Positions 23,401-34,217 of a DNA stretch of 64,000 nucleotides are shown piece by piece. This stretch comes from Endothia cerciana (taxonomy: Eukaryota > Ascomycota > Sordariomycetes > Diaporthales > Cryphonectriaceae): contig JALRMH010000032.1 in assembly GCA_026119935.1 (NCBI GenBank), positions 186,001 to 250,000 of the forward strand, read 5' to 3'. A program made the translations under genes and the position numbers. Position 1 is the first letter of the stretch, and each line of letters opens with the position of its first letter. The notes under the pieces are model-generated. The model was given only the letters and a program-made list of their open reading frames with translations. It ran no database searches and was not told where the DNA came from.

Positions 23401-26400
23401 TCTGGAGGGCCGCTGGCGTCGAGCCCGCTGCCGTAATGGGCCACTCCCTGGGCGAGTACGCCGCTCTCCACGTCTCCGGCGTCCTGTCCCTGACCGACGT
23501 GCTCTTCCTCGTCGGCAAGCGCGCGCAGCTCGTCCTCGAGCGTTGCGTCCCCGGCGCGTGCTCCATGCTCAGCGTGTTCGCGCCGCTGGAGAAGGTCGAG
23601 GGGTACGTCAAGGGGCTCTCGAGCTGTGAGGTCGCGTGCCTCAACAGCCCCAGGGCGACTGTCGTCTCGGGCACTGCCGACGAGATCGCCATGCTGAAGG
23701 CTGGCCTGGAGAAGGCCGAGGGCGGCCCCATCCGGTCCAAGGAGCTGTCTGTGCCTTACGGCTTCCACTCGGTCCAGGTCGACCCCGTCCTGGATGACTT
23801 TGCTGCTCTTGCTCGCGGTGTCGTCTACTCTGCCCCCAAGGTGCCGCTCGTCTCCACCCTGGCTGCCGAGATTGTCGACAAGCCCGGCATGATCGCCGAG
23901 ATGTACCTCATGCGCCAGACCCGGGAGAAGGTCAACTTCGCTGGTGCCCTGACCGCCGTGTCCGAGAAGCTCAAGAACCCCGTGTTCCTCGAGGTCGGCC
24001 CGAGCCGCGTCCTGGGCTCGTTCGCCCACGCCACTCTCAACGTGCCTATTGAGCGTATCGCCTCGACCCTGGAGAGCGCCAAAGAGACGTCGTGGGCCGG
24101 CATTTCCAAGTCTCTGGCCACCCTGTACAAGGCTGGCGTCGAGATCGACTGGGTTGCCGTCCACGAGCCTGCCGTTACCAAGAACCAGGTGCAGCACATC
24201 TCGACCCTCCCGGCTTACAACTGGGACCTCAAGGACTACTGGATCAAGTGGACCGAGCCCAGGGAGCCTCAGCCCGTCGCTGCCCCCGCGGCCGCGGCCG
24301 CTACCGCCGCGCCGGCTGTGGTTGAGAGGCCCATGTCTGCGGTCCTGCACTATGTCGTCAAGAAGACGCTGTCTCCCAAGGTCGAGGTCACGTTCAGGAG
24401 CAGCGCCGCCGACCCGGCCCTGAAAGCCGCGATCCTGGGCCACCGCCTCCGCGAGGTGCCCGTCTGCCCCGGCGGTGTATTCTGCGAGATGGGCATGGAG
24501 GGTGCTCAGTACGCCCTGGAGGCGCTCGGCAAGAAGAACGTCGACCTCGCCCTCCTCACCCCGTCCTTCAACCGGCCCTTCAGCATGCCTACTGGCGAGT
24601 CGACCGCCGAGATCCTGACTACCATCACCATGCCGGCCGAGAAGACCCTCACCGCCACCTTCAAGGTGTCCAACGGCCCCATGTCCTTCGACCTCGGCAG
24701 CTGCAAGTTCCAGGTCGTCGACAACAAGAAGCTGCAGGGCGACTGGGACAAGACCTCGTACTTCGTCCAGGCGCGCATGAACGACATCATCCGCGCGGCC
24801 AAGGAGGGCGACGGTCACCGTTTCAAGCCGTCCATCTTCTACAGCCTCTTCAGCAACACCGTCAAGTATGCCGGCCCCTACATGGGCCTGCAGGAGGCCT
24901 ACATCTCTCCCGACTTCAAGGAGGCTGCCGCCGAGGTCGTCCTCCAGCAGGACCCCACCGACCCTAACACCAAGTCCAGCCCCTACTGGACCGACAGCCT
25001 GGTGCACCTAGCCGGCTTCGTGGCCAACGTCAACCCCGAGCGCCCGGAGGGCAGGATGTTCATGATGGGTGGCTTCGACAAGAGCGAGCAGACCGTGCAG
25101 CTAGCCGCTGGCAACAAGTACTACTCATACGTCCGTGTCACCAAGAACGAGGGCGAGAGCTTCATCTGCGACGTGTTTGTGTTCGACATCAAGGCTGGCA
25201 ACAGGCTGATCATGCAGTGCTCCAACCTGCACTTCCACCAGGTCGAGTACTCCATGCTCGAGAGGGCCCTCGGCAAGCCCTCCGCCGCTGCACCTACGGC
25301 CAAGGCCGCTGCTGCTCCCAAGGTCGCCGCTCCCAAGGCCGCTGTGCCCAAGGCTGCGGCTCCCGCGCCCGTCAAGAAGGCTGCGGCACCCAAGCCGAAG
25401 AAGGCCGCCAAGAAGGCCGCTACCGGTGGTGCCGTGAGTGTCCTCGACACTCTGCTTGGCGCCATTGCCTCAGAGACCGGCACCGACCTGGCCGAGTTGA
25501 CGGATGACGCCGTGCTCGGTGAGATCGGTATCGACTCTATCATGGCCATCCAGATCTCCGCCGCCGTCAAGGGCGCGACCGGTTACGACATCTCCGCTAC
25601 CTGGGGTCTTGAGTTCCCCACCATCGGCGCTCTCCGCGAGGAGTTCAAGGACATCTATGGTGAGCCCGGCGCCGGCGATGGAGAGGCTGAGGATGAGGAG
25701 GAGGAGGAGGATGAGGAGGAGGAGGAGGAGGAGGAGGAGGAGGAGGACTACGAGGTTGTGGCCGAGGAGGAGTACGACGACCCCGTTGAGCAGGACATCG
25801 AGTCCCTGGACGACGATGCGGCTGCACCCAAGGCCTCATCCGGTGGCCAGAACGTCCTGGAGACCTTCCTCCAGGCCATCGCCAACGAGACTGGCACTTC
25901 CATGGACGAGCTCGCCGACGACGCCATCCTCACTGAGCTCGGTGTCGACTCGATCATGGCCATCCAGATCTGCGCCACCCTTAAGAATGAGACTGGTGTC
26001 GAGATCCCACCGACGTTCGTCTTCGAGTACCCGACCATCGGTGACCTCCGCCGCGAGTTCGCCGGTGTCGAGGCCGCATCTTCCGTCGGCTCCTCTTCCG
26101 GCCGCTCATCCCCGGTCCAGGACGACACTGATGTCACGGACGCCGACGAGCCCACCGCCGCTCCTCCCGCACCCAAGCCCGAGCCCGTCAAGGCCGTCCC
26201 CGCCCCCGCGCCCGTGGTCGAGAAGAAGGCTGCCCCCGCGCCAGCCCCAGCACCCATCGCCAAGAAGGCTGCGCCCGCACCCGTCAAGAAGGCAGCTCCC
26301 GCCAAGAAGACCCCCGTCTCTGTCGCCGCAAAGCCACCGATGGACCCTGCGTCCCTCGTCAAGGACATGTCCGTGTTCAAGTTCGAGGAGGAGGACCCTG

Positions 26401-27374
26401 AGACCATCGACTATGCCACCATTCCCAAGGCGAAGATCGTGCTCATGCAGGGCAAGCCCACCTCCAAGGAGACCCCCCTCTTCCTCATCCCCGACGGCTC
26501 CGGCACGGCGGCGACCTACATCCACCTGCCGCAGTTCAGCTCCGGCCTGCCCGTCTACGCCATCGAGTCCCCATTCCTGCGGTGCCCCGGCAAGCTGTCC
26601 CGCAAGACTGGTATCCCCGGCCTGGCGAGCCTGGTCGTCAAAGCCATCATCAAGGCACGCCCACAGGGACCTTACCTCATCGGTGGGTACAGCGGCGGTG
26701 CGACCATCAGCTACGAGGTCGCCCGCCAGCTCGCCAAGACGGGCCGCAAGCTGAAGGGCCTCCTGCTCGTCGACATGTGCTGCCCACGGTCCATGGTCGA
26801 CACCATCGACAGCGTGCCGGAGCAGGGTCTCGCGGTGCTCATGCGCCTGTCGCCCCCCGACAAGCGGTCCTTCTGGACGAGCAGCATGGCGTCGCAGTTC
26901 GCACAGCAGCACCAGAGGCAGATCGTGCGCGCCGTGTGCCACTACGACCCCGAGCCGATGGCGGAGGAGGACAGGCCCGAGAACGTATGCATCATCTGGG
27001 GCAGGAGGGGTCTGGTCGAGCGGGCCAAGTCCGACCAGAAGGTCCTGGGCATGATGGCCATGCTGAACGTGCGCACCGAGTCTGGCGAGAACTTCATGAT
27101 GGACCCCAGCCTCGGCCCTGTCGCGTGGGCTGTGCCCAGTAAGAAGGAGGGAGACCTGGGTCCCAACGGCTGGGACAAGTTCGTGGGAGAGAGGATCAAG
27201 ATCCTGGTTGCTGAGGCGGATCACTTGTCGATGCCCGTGCCTCCGGATGTGAGTTTCTTCCCCCCTCCCGATTCTCGTCTCAAACGCCCAAACTGACTTT
27301 GTTCTTCCCAGGTTGCGGAGCTGCACCGATGCATTGGAGAGGCGCTGCCTTACCTCAACGGACAGGAGGAGTAG
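20432..27374 (+). CDS. non-reducing polyketide synthase SAT-KS-AT-PT-ACP-ACP-TE
   Basis: Four exons, join(20432..20727,20790..21063,21120..27248,27312..27374), 2253 aa. Domains: SAT about 1-330 (candidate Cys in PICGG); KS about 350-770 (Cys521 in VDSACASS, His656, His696); AT about 870-1180 (Ser966 in GHSLG); PT about 1265-1570 (His1298 in GHRLREVPV, Asp1482 in YWTDSLVH); ACP1 (Ser1663 in GIDSIM); a Glu-rich linker about 1710-1745; ACP2 (Ser1802 in GVDSIM); an Ala/Pro/Lys linker; TE about 1975-2253 (Ser2049 in GYSGGA, His in ADHLSMPV). The last intron splits the TE just after its His. It presumably receives the HR-PKS product through SAT, extends it with malonyl units, cyclises it to an aromatic ring and releases it as lactone, acid or ester. 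Pairing with the divergent HR-PKS is strong context for a resorcylic-acid-type product. Tandem ACPs are unusual for that group as I remember it. Confidence 0.95.
25678..25770 (+). repeat. GAG/GAGGAT trinucleotide tract coding an acidic inter-ACP linker
   Basis: In-frame GAG-rich repeat in the NR-PKS giving more than 25 Glu/Asp residues between the two ACP domains. It keeps frame and is part of the protein, but such tracts easily change length. Confidence 0.9.
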
Positions 27375-30300
27375 ATTGAACCTCTGTGGTGTTGAGCAAG
27401 TTTCAATGATGGTCATGTGTAAAGTTTGAGTCGGGTATCGTAGTATTTGAGCCAAGGAACCTTTTCGATTTGTCAAGAACTGTTACCGTGTTTTCAAAAC
27501 GTTTTCGACTATTTCCTTGTGTACAATGGTCCGGCGAAAAGGTCAAGGGGGTTGAAATAGATTTTTCTGAACTGATGTAGACATAATTTCCGTTCGATTA
27601 TCGTTTTCGACGCAAGTCAGGTGCCCGCTTACGTGCCTAAACAGTTGTTGATATTGCTGCGGTGTCGATTTATGAGCACGACTCTGGTAGAGGAAGTCTG
27701 ATACTCATGCTCAACTCCTTTTTGACGGATACCATGTTGTTCAGGAACATTATTGAACACTTGAGAAGGGTGATTTTGGTCATGCTGTCCTAAAGCATCA
27801 TACACACGTTCCACGCATCCCCTTATTCTTCCCGAGTGCAGACTCATGCTTGGTTAAGTCTACGACCATGCTATTACTGAGGGGTGTCACATCACACGAT
27901 AAAGGAGAATTCGTTGATCGCTGTCGGAGACAAGAGAAGCACGGCAAAACGCATTCCGCGGATATGGAACAGCAGAAGATCGGCCCGGTATTTTTTGGCC
28001 CACCATGACCGACAAGTATTATAGCATCACAAGAATTCTAAAATGCAGGCGAGAGTGATACATCCACAACTGTTATGTTGCCATGAAGGTGAGGAATTTA
28101 TTGCAGGGACTGTCGTTTTTGCCAGGATATCAACACTCCCCTCCCCTCCCCAAACCGCGCAACGGTGCAGTGATGTTTACAACATCGCAATATAGCATCA
28201 GCCTCACTACATGATGGCAAGATTAGATTAAGATCTATTTTTTTTGGGGGGGGGGGGGGAAGAAGAGGAGAAGGACCTTGAAGGCGGTGAGCAGCGGAAG
28301 AGAGCTCAGGTAGCAAACGTAGGAGTGAGTGAGCCTTCAATACAGTCTCGGTAACTGACGAGTATCCAATATGCCAACATCCTTGGTGCATACACCTAGT
28401 GAGCTCGTTCAAAGGATCGTAGTGTAATCTATGCTACTTCTCAAACGTAGTCCTCGTCCAGCACGTGCATGGCCAAGCAATCCGCCTCCGAATCCGCGGG
28501 CCTCTCTTGACCGCGTGACAAACGGGCTCCTCACTAATCACCGCATGGCTGGTGAACATCGGAACAACTACAGGCATGCTAAGGTCCGACAGCTGGTGTA
28601 CCACGGGATGCAAGTGTCTATCATAACTTGGCCTTGATTGCCATTCTGTGTTTCCTATGACGTCTAACGAGTGATACAGATGAGATCTGCCGGAAGGGCT
28701 AGGCACAACAAAGTGGGCGGAAGCTCAAAGGACTTGCTATGCGTTTAGCCTTCCCTACTATCTTTACTCGTAAGCTTATCAGCTGATATTTTTGAAGTAA
28801 TACAGAGCAGTACCCGTGCAGAACTGGCAAATTGAGTTTTCTTTTGAAGATGATTCTGTGCATATCAAACACTAATTGATGGTCATTATATAAGTGAACG
28901 AGCAGAAGAACACAGCAGAAGGGAAAAAGGATCATCTTCTAGGGAACTTGGGGGTAGGGGGTGAGGACAAAACATATGCAGAACATTTCTTAAAAGACAT
29001 CCAGGATAAGCCTAGAGAACCTTTCCAAATCATCGCATCTGCAGGAGATCGGATTGTCCTCACAGGCAAGATCCGGGGTGTGACACCAGTATCAGATGTC
29101 AAAGATGGCAGCGAGGACGAGCCCCCGCTGTTGATGAGCAAGATCGCCGCTCCTCTTGGACACGCCGAAACCTCGGACAACGCACGAATCGACGTTGAAA
29201 AAGCTGATCAACACATCTTCACCCGGCATGTGAGGTCTCGCATCAGTATCCATAGGGTTGTTGCCACTGCAAGTCGTCGCAAGGCCTCGAAGCCATCGTC
29301 ATGTCACATGTGTCATCTTGATCTCCTTGCGTAGAATAACGACATCATAGGCCGGCAGTTCTTTGAGGTAAAGCACACCGAATCTGGAAGGGATGCCCAG
29401 GTCTGTGGAGGCGCCAGCCTAAATCAGAGACTGGTCAGGTCGATCGCTGAATGCTTTCGCCCAAAGCCGACCGCGCCTCCGTCACGGGACGAGCCTCATC
29501 GGTCTGCTCTCAGTCAGCTCCGTCCTACCGACGCAACTTGGATCGTTGCTGGCTCATGGAGACCACGTGCTGCTCACGAGCCATCGCCCGGGGAACTCTT
29601 GCATACCAGGTGGAGCTTCCTCGCGAGGAAACATGGCGGAGCAGACTGGATTATCGCAGGCTGTGAACCTTCTAGACAACAAGCCAGCGGAGCGCGGGCG
29701 AGATTATTGTCTACTAGCACCGCCGGCCCCATATGCCGTTGCAACTTACCGCCAACCCTCGTCATTATCATGGGCGCAGTTCTATGCAAACTGTGACCTG
29801 CCCTTCCGGGAAAGTGGATATCGGTCTGTCTGCGAGAAGCCGGACCACTGAGGGCATCGGCCATCGGTGAGCGGAATCCGGCCATGTTCATTGTCGACGA
29901 ACCGGGACTCTACAATGGCGGCAGCGCTGGGAGTCCCTCCCATCCGGAATCCGAGTCCTGCATTGTTGCGAGCTTCTCATTGCACGAGGCTGCATACAGG
30001 TATTATTCACTCCGGGAGGGGGACAGGCAGTCAGAGAATGCTTCACACCGGCAGCGGCCGAATGTTGTCCTGCCGCGCCTCCAGCGAGCCTTGAAGAGTG
30101 AGCATGTCGGCGAATCGGATATCGCTTGCGTTTCCCAGAATAGATACGAAGGATCCACGCGTGGTCTGGATTCACGCCTACGTGGCACACAGGCTGCCTA
30201 CCCTTTTGTATTTCGAACCAATGTTGGTCATGGCACCGACGACTATTAGATCCTGACCAGGTCACGGTCGAGGAGTTCTGATCTCTTCCTCCATGATATT

Positions 30301-31071
30301 GTTCATATCCTACTATGTAATGAGAAGCAGAGGAGGTCAGTACATGGGCACACACTCGAAACCCGAGACGGACATGGATATTCCCCGACAGGCCAGACCC
30401 TATAGGAGAGTTCCTGTCAGCCTCAAGCCCACAGACGCATGGGCCTAGGACGAGAAGGGCAGACACGCCAGGGTGTGAGCCGAAGCTGTCAAGGAGTCTC
30501 GGCACTCCCCTGCGGCGATCCCGCCCCCACAGGCAGATCGTGGGACGTGGGATAAGGCCACACGCCTGCATGCTTCTGGAAGGTGGTTCTAGGTCGGTTC
30601 TTGAGGGCCCCTGGAAGCACCGTTCATGCAGCAATGACTAACGGGGCAAGAGGAGGGCCCACACATCCTGCGATCCAGGTGCGTCGGCGGTGCGATGGTG
30701 CAAGCGCCGATGTCATATCACCGGGCGTGCAGGGTAAGGCAACGGAGGCAGTGTTCTGGAAAAACCGATGCCAGGACAGCCGGAAATGCATACAAAAAAA
30801 AAAAATGCTGTCAGGCGTAGTGCCGAGGGACTCTTCACCCGTCAAGAAGACGTGGGTTCGCCTTTCTTTTCTATCCGGGCTCACGATCAGGTAGCAAGAC
30901 ACATATCTCCTCCTACCCCGGGCACCAGTGCCCTGCATGGCCAGAGTTCGAGATCCTTGAAACGATCAACGGCCTGTCACAATTAAACCGCCGTCCCCAG
31001 ATGCCTTGACCTGGAAAGCAGGAGTAAGAGATCAGAACACGCTGCCTACCAGCCCAACCAACACATCAGCC
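27375..31071. other. 3.7 kb region without a recognised gene
   Basis: Lies between the NR-PKS and MFS genes, with lower GC and mixed composition. A G run occurs at about 28246-28259 and an A run at about 30794. Moderate open frames exist (about 28894-29334 plus, 29884-30249 plus, 29888-30634 minus), but none shows a motif, intron-supported continuation or recognisable family. I looked especially for a Zn2Cys6 or bZIP regulator and saw none. It could hide decayed genes. Confidence 0.5.
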
Positions 31072-33423
31072 ATGGCGTACCGTGGATCTCGTGGGTCGTT
31101 CAGCTACCCGACGTCCCCCGTGTCTCCCAGGTCCATACACTCAACGGGCTCTCGGAGCTCGATGAGGTCAGTGAGGTCCGCGACATGGGACTCGGTCGTC
31201 GACGCCATCATCAGCGCCGAGCCAAGCCGCGACTCGCGCATCATCAGCGAGGAGGAACTTGCCCAGCATGAGCCTCCCATTGTGGAGGAGGAGACCGAGG
31301 AGGAGCCATCCCAACAGCGGCCAAGACATAGCAGCCATAACCCCTCTGTCACGGATAGACCTACTCACTCGACCCATCCGTCAATGGATGCGTCTACTAT
31401 CGTCAATGGTCACGCCACCGAGCAAGGCTCCATCAGGAGGGCATCAGCATTGTCCGTCCCAGCTTCGAACCGAGCCTCGAGAGTCTCCTACACCAACTTC
31501 GACTTTGGCCTGGACGACGGTCTGGACATGACCCTTAAGGTTCCTGAGACTGAGACTGACATTGCGGATGCAAGGACCGAAGAGGGACAGGACGAGAAGG
31601 TGAAGGACGACGAGAAGGACGACGAGAAGGAGACGAGGCTCTCACGCTCTGGGCTATCACGTTCCAGCTCCCGCTCTGGCTCCCAGTCGGGCTCATCTAC
31701 CGTCCATGAGCAGCTTGATGAGGCTCCTACATCCAAGGATGTCCCAGCACCAACCGAGTTCGAAGCCGTTGTCGACCTCGAAGCCGGTATTGGGGAGCAG
31801 CAGCAAGAAGGGGACGTGCAAGAGACACCCTTCTCAGCCTTCCCAACCAGGAGCAAGCAGCTCATCGTCCTCGGTGCGGCCTCGGCGTCTGTCTTTGCGC
31901 CATTGTCGATGCAGATCTATCTACCCTCTCTCACCGAGCTCGTCACGGACTTCGCCGTCTCTCGTAGCGCGATCAACCTCACCGTCAGCGTGTACATGAT
32001 CTTCATGGCCATCTCGCCTATGATCGTGGGGGGCCTTGCTGACGTCGTCGGCCGTCGGCCCGCTATGCTCGGCTGCTTCGCCATCTACATGGTCTCGTGC
32101 ATCATGATCGCTCTGTGCCACACCTACAAGGAACTCATGGGCTTCCGTATCCTGCAGTCTGTCGGTGCAAGTCCCACAATCGCAATCGCCTCCGCTGTTG
32201 TCGCCGACATCGTCACCAGCGCCGAGCGGGGGAGCTACGCGGCCTTGGTAGCATTGCCGGTTATCTTCGCACCGACCTTGGGTCCCGTCATCGGTGGTCT
32301 TCTCACCCAATATCTTGGGTGGCGATCAATCTTCTGGTTCTTACTCATCGCCGGGGCCTTCACCTTCATCATGATTGGCGTTTTCTTCCCGGAGACATGC
32401 CGATTCATCGTCGGCGACGCCTCGGCAAAGTCTCCAAAGCGATACAGGAGTGTCATACAGATCCTCAAGGACAAGAAGCCAGAGTACAGCCAGTCCGTCG
32501 AGGATGAGAAGGCGAGGCTCAAGGGCCAACAGAGCGTGAAGAGGATCCTGTGGTCGTCTCTCACAGCCGCAGTGCGCATCTTGTTCACCAAGGAGCGCTT
32601 CTGCCTGCTCTTCTATGTGGGCCTCATTTTCGCTGGTTTCCAGTCCATTGCGACCGAGCTTCCCACGCAGTTCAAGGCTATTTACGGATATGACTCTGTC
32701 ATGATCGGCATCATGTACCTCCCACTAGCCGGAGGAGCCATGATATCCACAGCCGTCTTCGGCAAGCAGATGAACAAGAACTTCCGAAAATACACTGCGC
32801 GGGCCGGTATCAACATCGAGGATGGCCAGGAGGTCGATATGAACAAGGTCAACGTCGAGCGTGCCCGTATTGAGATCTGCATAGCCCCTCTGCTGATTTC
32901 CATGGCGGGTATCGTCTGCTGGGGTTGGGTGCTCGAGAAGAAAACCACTATTGCGGCCCCGTGTGTCATACTCTTCTTCATGGGTGTGGGCCTTAACGGT
33001 GTCATGGCTACCACGAATGCCTTGCTTATGGACATCTCCCAGTCTCAAGCTGGTGCGGTCATGGCCGCCAGCAACCTGACACGGTGCGCCCTGGGAGCGG
33101 TGACTTCCGCTGCCATTCAGACCATGATCGACAAGATGGGACTGGGATGGACTTATGTTGTGTTCGGGGTTGTGTTCGTTGCATTTTCTCCCATGCTTGC
33201 GGTTCATTATTTCAGGGGTCTTCAGATGAGACAATCGGTCAAGGCGAGGGAGGACAGGAAGCTGGCAGAGCAAGCGCTCCAGGGCACCACGGGGCAGGTC
33301 GCGGAGACTGGGATTGTACAGGCCGCGGCCGTAGATGCTGTTGTCAACACGACAGCTATTCCCCTGGTCGAGATCAAGAACAAGGAAGGGAGTGGGAGAG
33401 ACTCAGTTAGCAGCAAGAGCTAG
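31072..33423 (+). CDS. MFS transporter, DHA1 drug:H+ antiporter type
   Basis: Single exon, 783 aa. Start placed at MAYRGSRG, whose context GCCATGG is good; an upstream ATG at 31006 is possible. Residues 1 to about 255 form a cytosolic Ser/Glu-rich, low-complexity extension. The 12-helix MFS core follows, beginning at LIVLGAASASVFAPLSMQIYLPSL. The loop motif GGLADVVGRRPAM (motif A) and the helix 5 antiporter-like stretch VIFAPTLGPVIGG are visible. A central loop of about 100 residues separates the two six-helix halves. Resembles fungal QDR/FLR-type exporters. Lying 3.7 kb from the NR-PKS, it is a plausible self-protection or export protein for the polyketide, but the long extension also fits a general housekeeping multidrug or polyamine transporter. 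Confidence 0.9.
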   Translation: MAYRGSRGSFSYPTSPVSPRSIHSTGSRSSMRSVRSATWDSVVDAIISAEPSRDSRIISEEELAQHEPPIVEEETEEEPSQQRPRHSSHNPSVTDRPTHSTHPSMDASTIVNGHATEQGSIRRASALSVPASNRASRVSYTNFDFGLDDGLDMTLKVPETETDIADARTEEGQDEKVKDDEKDDEKETRLSRSGLSRSSSRSGSQSGSSTVHEQLDEAPTSKDVPAPTEFEAVVDLEAGIGEQQQEGDVQETPFSAFPTRSKQLIVLGAASASVFAPLSMQIYLPSLTELVTDFAVSRSAINLTVSVYMIFMAISPMIVGGLADVVGRRPAMLGCFAIYMVSCIMIALCHTYKELMGFRILQSVGASPTIAIASAVVADIVTSAERGSYAALVALPVIFAPTLGPVIGGLLTQYLGWRSIFWFLLIAGAFTFIMIGVFFPETCRFIVGDASAKSPKRYRSVIQILKDKKPEYSQSVEDEKARLKGQQSVKRILWSSLTAAVRILFTKERFCLLFYVGLIFAGFQSIATELPTQFKAIYGYDSVMIGIMYLPLAGGAMISTAVFGKQMNKNFRKYTARAGINIEDGQEVDMNKVNVERARIEICIAPLLISMAGIVCWGWVLEKKTTIAAPCVILFFMGVGLNGVMATTNALLMDISQSQAGAVMAASNLTRCALGAVTSAAIQTMIDKMGLGWTYVVFGVVFVAFSPMLAVHYFRGLQMRQSVKAREDRKLAEQALQGTTGQVAETGIVQAAAVDAVVNTTAIPLVEIKNKEGSGRDSVSSKS

Positions 33424-34217
33424 TTGGCTTGGCTCTAATGTTTATTATAGATGATTTCCCTATCCGATGTTGATGATGGTTTGCAATGCCCCAGCGTACT
33501 TTCGGTGGCGGATGAGCCGGAATTGTACCATATTCAATAACCCTAAAATTGCAAACCTGGTGGATATACCCCTTTAGCCTTTAGCCGCTTACTACGTTTG
33601 TGATACTCCGCCATCATGCCGTTGGTTGAGGTTATCTTGTATATCAATTGTCGTCAGCGTCTGACTTTCAGTTCATAGTGTTCCTGCGTAAGCCCTCATA
33701 ATGGCTTCTCCCCTTGTTTTGACGTTTTGACTGCTGCAGTGTATTTGTCCTACTACTACTCGCCAGAGACTGGAATCGGCGCTGATCGATCTACTGTAAT
33801 TATACATCAGCCTTCTCCAACGTCCTGCATAGAGACTCAGACTCATGATACCTCAGTAGCCTGAACTGGACAACAGCTATCTAATGCACATGTGGGAGAA
33901 GAAACCAAGTTTGCTTGTCCGAAGCGCGGCGTGCAGATCAGTTCCAGATATTATCGTGTGCATGAACTCGGTCATGACGTATTCACATGATAGAGGTCGC
34001 AGATATGGCTCTAAGGTCTCGTACTATGCAGTCGATCCTGTAGCGTAGACAGAGAGTTTGATTCGTTTTGTGATATTGTTGCCTCACTGTGAACTACCAC
34101 CAACCGTAGAGGCTATCTCTGTACCAGAAGGGATGCTCCGAAAGCGAGAAACCCATCAATTTCATCTCGAGATCGTGTGAGATCGCATTACCTCCAGTAG
34201 TCACTCGTGCCACATCA
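33424..34217. terminator. shared 3' region of the convergent MFS and ADH genes
   Basis: About 790 nt between facing stop codons. AT-rich, with no open frame of note. Contains the 3' ends of both genes; exact polyadenylation sites not resolved. Confidence 0.4.

Noticed and set aside
22860..25007. Long minus-strand frame (715 codons) opposite the NR-PKS
   Set aside because: Antisense shadow of KS/AT/PT coding sequence.
28894..29334. 146-codon plus frame
   Set aside because: Protein-like in places but unrecognised, and the opposite strand is also open; insufficient to call.
29888..30634. 248-codon minus frame right of the NR-PKS
   Set aside because: No domain, no intron support; overlapping frames on the other strand are equally open.
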